DNA of 64,000 bases. Origin: Trichuris trichiura. Taxonomy: Eukaryota; Nematoda; Enoplea; Trichinellida; Trichuridae. The translations under genes and the position numbers were made by a program. Under the pieces are notes generated by a model. That model saw only the letters and a list, made by a program, of their open reading frames with translations, was not told the DNA's origin and did no database searches. Of the stretch, positions 57,601 through 64,000 are shown one piece after another. The DNA is taken from assembly GCA_037903355.1 (NCBI GenBank), contig JBAJFE010000042.1, positions 1,748,001 through 1,812,000 on the forward strand. Reading direction: 5' to 3'. How positions within the stretch are numbered: the stretch's first letter is position 1; each line of letters starts with the position of its first letter.

Positions 57601-58929
57601 AGTACGTGCAGACATTTTGCGCTTGTTCATTAATGTTTTCTCAGGAAGTCTTTTCCAATGATTTCTTGTTCACGGAAGATTAAGATGGTTGAAATTACTT
57701 TACCTGAACAGCAGACAAAAAAGTCGTTCCTAAATATGGTAGCACCATACTTACATGGAAGAGTAGCGTTAGAAACCCTTTAGGATTCTGATTTCCTTTC
57801 GAATCTTATCAGTGTTACCATGAAAACTCGCGTGCTATTCTTTGTAAGTCGTCTGAGAGATGAGCTAGAACGATTGCCTCTATTGCCTATCGATCTATTT
57901 CGCGACTGATGTCAACTGGGATTTCAGGTGCTGTTGTTTATAAAAAGTTGCAAACCTCTTAGGGTTCTAAAGTCATTTGCACTTTATAGCGACAGTTGCT
58001 TCGTTGAGCACTAGCTTTTATGAAATCAATACCGCCTTCTTGGATGTCACCTGCTAACAGAACGCGGTTGCGTTCTTCCTTTTTCTAATTATCCATCAGG
58101 CACGCGATTTCAAGAATAACATGTAGCTTTGTTATCATTTCCAAAAACGATGAAGCAGACCATTTCTTTAAAGAGAACACTGAGCTGCTTTTCTTTCTCG
58201 GTAGAAATTAATCGGTAAACACATTATGGCTACTTAACTTTTCAGCCTTTCGATTAGCGTATCCCAATATTGCGACTAAGCCTAAGTAAATATTTGAAAG
58301 CACTCTCTGCAACGATCACGTTGGTTTGTTCATGTAGTCCTCACCGAGACTTTCACGCTCGACGAACTTACCAAGCAACGCAAGTATGTCATCAGCTCGC
58401 CGCTATAGTAACTTAGTGTGGGCTCCAGGCATTCCTCGTTGAACCTAAGAAAGGCAATCCGCTTGACTACAGTATATCTCCAGGTCAGGTAGGATTGACA
58501 GTTTTTGATTCACGCGTTGGTCACCTACATGACACTATGGAACTTTACTGACGAGCGTACGCGCCAGTTAGTATTGGATGTCATTCTGTTGCTCTTGCTA
58601 AACTTTTCTCAAACACTTCTCTGTCCTCCTGAAAAGAATGTTTGTGATTTTAACCCTTTTAAAGAACTGATTAGTTTGTGTTACTGCATCGTATGCTAGG
58701 TGACTATTACTTTTTGCATTCCGACAGATAGGCCGACTTTGCGTAGGTCTGATAGAATATCCCGGAGGACGTTCGATAAATACTACAAGGCCTGTTCAAA
58801 ACCTTATCTGAAAAATCGGATGAAAACTTTATTTAAAAAGGCTGCAAAATTATTTTGAACTTGCTAGGCGGTGTTTACACCTCTGCAAGCCCTGTTGGCG
58901 CGCTGTCAGCCCTATGATGGAGAAAGATC
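51700..58929. other. Long stretch without recognised genes
   Basis: Over 7 kb of AT-rich DNA with no frame of a known family and no clear element ends. A TTAGGC-like motif pair occurs near 54960-55030. Confidence 0.4.
54960..55035. repeat. Inverted pair of TTAGGC-like tracts
   Basis: CCTAAGCTTAAACCTAAAC followed after a short gap by GGCTTAGGCTACGG. Related to the tracts near 1205, 15888 and 28540 by a shared flank. Confidence 0.4.
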
Positions 58930-59290
58930 TGAACCTCAGGGCGGATATGGAAGAAGTTTCAAAACAAAATTACTGAGAATCAGTATCAAATTTCTTGATG
59001 AATGAGCTGCTGCGTTATCGTGGTCGAGCAGGGCTCCGCGATGCAGCTTTTCTTCAGCATTTTCCTGCCAGTATTTTTTTAACTTTTGCAAAACTGCTTG
59101 AGGAAGCTCTCGCCTGGCTGTTTCCCTTCCTTCGAGAAAGCCAGTCAAAATCACGCCGCCTGAGTTCCAAAACGGGAAGCCATCAGGTTTTTCACTGACT
59201 TCTCCACTTTAAACTGCACTGATCTTGCTGGTCTCTTCAGTAACCATTCCTTAGATTGGATTTTGCAGTCTGGGTCACGCTAGACTTGAT
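58930..59290 (-). pseudogene. mariner-family transposase fragment
   Basis: Read leftward there are traces of RSVQFKVEKSVKNLMASRFG, then GVILTGFLEGRETARRELPQAVL, KLKKYWQENAEEKLHRGALLDHDNAAAHSS and VLKLLPYPP. The HDNAAAHSS and LLPYPP blocks correspond to the HQDNAPAH...LPHPPYSPD catalytic region of mariner (Mos1/SETMAR type) transposases. Frame changes interrupt it and the ends are lost, so no terminal repeats are given. Confidence 0.7.
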
Positions 59291-60073
59291 GAAAGCACAT
59301 TTTATCCCTGTAATCACTCAGTTAAAAGTTCACGTTCATTCGATTCAATTTTCTCTAAAAGCTCACGAGAAAGATTAGCTCTTCAAATCAGCTGTTCATC
59401 ACGCAACGCTTTTGGGCTCCAACGAATTGAAAGCTTTTTTATACCAAGAATTTCATGGACAGTTTCAGCTGCTGAATCAAGCGGAGTCTCCAGCCATATT
59501 AGCAGTCTTCCTGATCGCACTTCGACTGCCTGCTTCCACTAGGTTTCGATCGAAAATCACAATTTCTTCATCTGTTGCAGTAGATGGTCCCTCCCACTTT
59601 TTCAGCAGTCAATGATCTGCTTTCTAACCTCTTTGAAACTTTTTATCTATTCATAGACAACTAGTTTAAGCCTCCATAAAACTCCATTTGCCTCTATAAA
59701 CTCACTGGGAACCTTCGGCAATCTTGTTCAGTTGCTAATCAAGTTTGGTCAGAAATCCAGTTTTAGCTCTAGCCCCCACCCAGTGAAGCATTTCCACATC
59801 GTGAAAAAAACGGTTTGTTTTAAATGTGTCTTGAACCCCTTAGGCAAGCTGCCGGATTGCTTTACTTTTCCATACGAATCGAAAGATAACGGAAACAAGA
59901 TTAAGCATGTTTTGCCTCGTAAGTTATCGTCGTCTTAAAGACGGCAAATCTACGTACACTTATGCTAGCATAAACATTAAATTGTTCCAAAAATGGTAAG
60001 TCGTACACAGGTACTACTCAGTGGCGCTTATAGTGGTAACAAAAGGTTCCTTGTTTGTTAGCTTTAAAATAAG
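59291..60073. other. No recognised feature
   Basis: Gene-free spacer between the mariner relic and the next candidate. Confidence 0.4.
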
Positions 60074-60567
60074 ATGGCGCAGCGTACTACCCAGGGTCCT
60101 TCAGCACGTCTTTTAATCGCTGTAAGTATTTGTGGACATTTTAATTATTAGTAACTTGAAAACACTAGTCGTTGTGTGTATTATTTCGTTCTTGCTATCC
60201 TTTTCATTGGCTTTTATGTTCTTCATGCAAGGTTTCGTTTGCTGAATGCTATTCAGACAACGAATGTTTTGAAGGCGAAACTTTTAACTCAGCGAACAGA
60301 AATTACACACGACTGCGAATTTTGATCCTACTCTTGTCAGAGAAGTATATTATTACCGCTAGCCGCGAATGTTCTGCTCCTTTCGTGTAATGGCACAGCT
60401 CTGATAAGCTCACGAAACTAGATTTTCCTTTTTCTTCTTTATAAGTAGTTATACAAACTATAGCCGTTAATTATGCATTGCAGATATTAGCAATGTGGCT
60501 AAGCTTTCGCTTGGCAATTTTTGTCATAATTGGGTGGGTCCTACATGTTCATCACAAGCAAAGCTAG
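60074..60567 (+). CDS. Weak candidate two-exon small membrane protein
   Basis: ATG 60074 starts a 16-codon stretch (MAQRTTQGPSARLLIA) ending at a strong donor, GTAAGTATTTG at 60122. After a CAG acceptor at 60483 an in-phase exon 60484-60567 gives a hydrophobic helix (MWLSFRLAIFVIIGWVL) and a stop, 43 aa in all. I recognise no family, and other second exons are possible, for example one starting at 61300. Treat as a lead only. Confidence 0.2.
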
Positions 60568-63500
60568 TATATGAGCAAGTTCATTACTAGGTCCCCTGTT
60601 AGGATTCGAACAGTACTGAGGCACAGAGGCACGGAGTTTTCATCAAGCAGTTCATGCGTGAACAGAAGTATTCGTGTTCCATGCGCACGCTGCTTCCATA
60701 AGTTTTCTAGCACATGGTGAGCTGCGCCAAGGGGTCGTTCCTATGCTTCTGTGGGAACATTTTATGGATTTTTTGCGCGAACCCGGTTGCCCACCCAATG
60801 ATAACCTGCATTGTGTTATTAATAAAATTATTGACTTGACGCACGTTGATTAACAACGCGAATTTGTTTCTCGTCAGAAACCAAATTGCTGTCACTGAGG
60901 GAGGTGCTAGGGGAGTCACAAATTGCTATGCATACTCAACTTTCATTTTCTCAACTATCCGCTTTGGAGATTGCAAGCAACTTGGTGGCTTTTAAACATA
61001 TTGACTATGCCTGTGGCGTTTCCTGCTAGATGGATTAAAATGTCAACGGATGCAATGTCAGCTGGCTTATAGTAGATGATGGCGATTCGAGATACTAACA
61101 CCACTGTATGAGCATGAGAATGGTTTGCATTGACATTAGCGCTGAACTAAGACATGAAATTAACATGACTATGCTGTCGGCTTACGAAGAGCCTTGCAAG
61201 TTGTACTCTTTCCGCATGAATAAAGTTCCGTTAACTCGGATAGACAAACTTTCTGCTGTGAAAAGGTGATTTTTCTTTTTTTTTCTGATTAAACACAGTT
61301 TCCTCCACCTCTGCCAATTAAACAGTGCTTGAAAATTTCTGAATTTTTTGAGACGGGAGGAAGAAGAGGGAGGCCAAGGTACTTTACAATTTTTGCTGTT
61401 TCTACTTGAAAGCGCCTTGTTTTTCTACGCAGCTTGTAGCCACCTTAGCGCGGGAGACATTCCTGCAATTGGCACACATGTTCCACTTCCCCTTTAGCCA
61501 AAGGCAAGGTGTAGAATCCCACTTAGACGAACATGCTTAATGACTTTTTGCGAACAAATCGAGCATTAGGCAACTATGAGTGCTAAAAGACACCATGCAA
61601 TTCGATATGTCCCATCAAGTCTCACTATTGAAAGAATCAACCTCTATCGCAGTTGATACCTATTCCCCGTGGTCTTTCGCTTTGACAGAGTGGATGGCGC
61701 TAGTTTACGGCGCCGCCCAAGATTTCCAGCCAAACTTCTGGGCATTCAATTTTTGAGCTTCTCGTCGAGCCGACATAGACTGCGTCAGCCACCAGGCTGT
61801 CAAAAATAGGCCATTAAACGTTAATGGCGCGTCAGCTTCATCGCCAAGCAAAATACCAATGCTGCTATTCGACCCCGCGGCAGTCTGGACATGAGCACTA
61901 TGACCAGACGTTCAATGACGTCATATTCTGAGGGTCGTCAATGCACATTGAATCTTCCCCCTATTCAAACCGCTTTCCACTCTCCATCTTTCAACTGTTG
62001 AGTTTTCCGGTTTCGCGAGAAACGGTTTCAAATAAAAAATTTAATTTAACAAATTTGACGCTGATAGACGAAGTTCCTATCTAAACGCTCAAATCTTCTG
62101 TGTAACGTAAACTTACATTGAGTAAGAAGTCATGCAACACATGAATGGTAGTCAAAAATTTACTCAACCAACAACGCAATACATGATCAGACAAGTTCTT
62201 CAGCCGGCGCGCTTTAGCTTCTGCATGACGAAAGATAGTAGCTGATTCGCCGAACTGACTTGAATTTGAGTTGAAAAATCCATAGTAAGCTGACAGGTTA
62301 GCCCCCTTTCAGCGACTGCCAACGGAGCACTGCATTTCGAATAGGCACAAAGCCCACACTTGACCTGCCGTCTCTCTCTCTCACTGCGTATGTTTTTCGC
62401 TACTTTTTTCTATTCACTACGCCTTCACAATTGTATCATATATATATTTCAGTAAATACAAAGTTCCGTTTAACTAAAGGTCTGATGAGTTGCGTAAACT
62501 CCTGAACAATTCATTTTGGGTTTTCGACGGAAATTGCAAGCATTGTTAGAGAAAAGTTTACGACAGGAATTGTCTCGAATTCTAGAAAATTCGTTCTGGA
62601 GCTCAATACCGCTTCATTAACCCTCTCCACAGAGGAGGGCGACGTTAAGGGCGTTCATTCGATTGGCTAAGATGGGCAGTCCGTCACCAGACTTGTTATC
62701 CTTCAACTAAAGTAAATGTTGAGCACGTCAACAGTGGTGTAGCTCAAATGCCCAAGTTTGGGGAAAACTTCACTTCCTGTTATAGAAAAGGCATCAGCAT
62801 CCGTTGCTTCATGTAGGTTAGACCGGCTACAACCTTTTAGGGAAAGAATCTTTGTCATGCTAAAGGCCTTTCTTCCACTGATGCTTCCTTGCTAGTTCGT
62901 TTGAGTTGCTAAGCGCGTCAGTCATGGCACAAATGTTTCTAAGCCAAGAGTTTGAGACCAATCAGGCTTGAAAGACCTGATGTACGGGCTGATCGATTTA
63001 TGTTGACCAAAAGAGTAGTGTAGTGTCCATGCAGCATGACTGAGAGTAAAGACGTATTGGCAGCCTCTATGGAGAATGAAATTGGAATCATGACGACTCA
63101 GCGTTGCGTGAACTTTAAAGTTTATCAGAATTTTCTATTTTAATTATGCAGATTGACTGGGTTCCCTAGTCAAATAAGCTATGCGTAAAGAAAGTGCCTT
63201 TCACAGTTAAAGGAAGACATTGACTCCCAGCAAGCACTTACAGATAGTTCTATTTAGAACAATATTGAGTTTTTCGTGCCCTTAGGAAGTGCAACCCTTA
63301 TGCCAATATATGTAAATCAATACGCTGACTGCTGACAGCAGGAAACCAAACGAAACAGATCTGTTGGACAAAAGTGAGACTAGTGAAGCTGTTGCGGATT
63401 AATGTTTTCTGCTAATCAGTATTAAGAGAAAGCCATCTGTGTTCTGAGCTTCTCATTTGGACTAGTGCGCTCGCAAATACTTTCGCTTTAATATTCAAAG

Positions 63501-64000
63501 TATTCATCTGGCATAGTCGCTGGAATGTTGCTATATCCAAGGTTGTTTTACCGCGGGCTGTACCCCTGTTTTTCAAGAGGAACGGGTACGCCTCCTATTT
63601 ATTCATTTCACAATGCAAAATCGATTTACCCGATGTTGGGTGTTGGTTTTGCCTGTTTCCATGCGGGAAAGTTTTTTATTTCTACATGGCAATGCATAAG
63701 TCATTGAATCGAGTTCCATTTAAATCAACTTCCAGAACTGTCTCTTTTCTAGACCATCTCACTTGCTCTTCACAAATTATGGAAGCGGCATTTCGATTTG
63801 GTCGGTGCACCCGCCATTAAGTCACAGTTTTAAAAGACTTCAAACAAGCTTAACTTGATGACTCGACGGCTGTTGCATATCTTGTCGTTTAAACGAAAAC
63901 TCATTTTTTCAGATTTTCATGTACGCTACGCAATAAAGCACTGTGAAACTGAGAGACGGGGCGACCAACTCTTATACATTTGCATAACGTCTTCGCATGT
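60568..64000. other. No recognised gene
   Basis: The end of the window holds only short frames. One stretch at 61300-61370 preceded by a pyrimidine tract and ACACAG, and ending at AAG/GTAC, could be an exon (FPPPLPIKQCLKISEFFETG) but has no partner I can join with confidence. Confidence 0.35.

Noticed and set aside
60590..60620. tRNA-like T-arm (GGATTCGAAC)
   Set aside because: The five base pairs needed for the T-stem do not form and no anticodon or D-arm fits upstream on either strand.
1..64000. CRISPR arrays, prophage or operon-like organisation
   Set aside because: No regularly spaced repeats with unique spacers and no bacterial-type gene runs; splice sites and element types show nuclear eukaryotic DNA.

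Overview
The window is eukaryotic nuclear DNA, most likely from a nematode. Host genes are split by short GT-AG introns (44 to 134 nt, with a few transposon-inflated ones), hnRNP A-type proteins occur as a pair, and degenerate TTAGGC-like (nematode telomere-type) tracts recur. A clade I worm of the Trichuris kind would fit, but that is inference. No bacterial features, CRISPR array, tRNA or rRNA gene was found.

Layout. 1-22.2 kb is a transposon graveyard: two copies of a long dispersed repeat (1-4395 and 9988-12515, each split by different insertions), four hAT-type DNA transposons or derivatives in the whole window with readable 8-bp target duplications, a pogo/Tigger fragment and a Tigger-like MITE, a 3'-truncated Copia element, a Gypsy integrase remnant, and a 5'-truncated Penelope-like retroelement (PLE, 19817-22171) with a 13-bp target duplication. 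One compact three-exon hnRNP A-like gene (14192-14901, minus) sits among them. 22.2-30.3 kb has no recognisable gene but holds a block of ATT microsatellites and inverted repeats. 30.3-46.7 kb is the gene-bearing part: hnRNP A (30351-31550, minus), a GNB1L-like WD40 protein (33450-34747, plus), SDHAF2 (35130-35631, minus), aspartylglucosaminidase AGA (35714-41839, plus, seven exons, with a hAT transposon in intron 3 and a fold-back element in intron 4), and an intronless 387-aa gene (45573-46736) resembling a family I know mainly from fungi. 46.7-64 kb is almost gene-free, with one hAT element, one PLE-derived palindrome, a mariner relic and one weak two-exon candidate.

The most interesting signal is a family of small PLE-related insertions. 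At least seven loci carry a roughly 28-nt core of the form CTGANGA - stem - loop - stem - GAAA, which is the conserved core of a hammerhead ribozyme. The core also lies about 240 bp downstream of the PLE reading frame, as expected for PLE terminal repeats. Several copies are near-perfect palindromes of two cores in opposite orientation; two of these (42323-42569 and 51069-51376) are flanked by clean 14-bp direct repeats. They appear to be short non-autonomous retroinsertions made by the PLE machinery.

The host genes are unrelated housekeeping functions: RNA processing, complex II assembly, lysosomal glycoprotein breakdown and a WD40 scaffold. SDHAF2 and AGA are divergent with only 82 bp between their start codons, implying a shared promoter.
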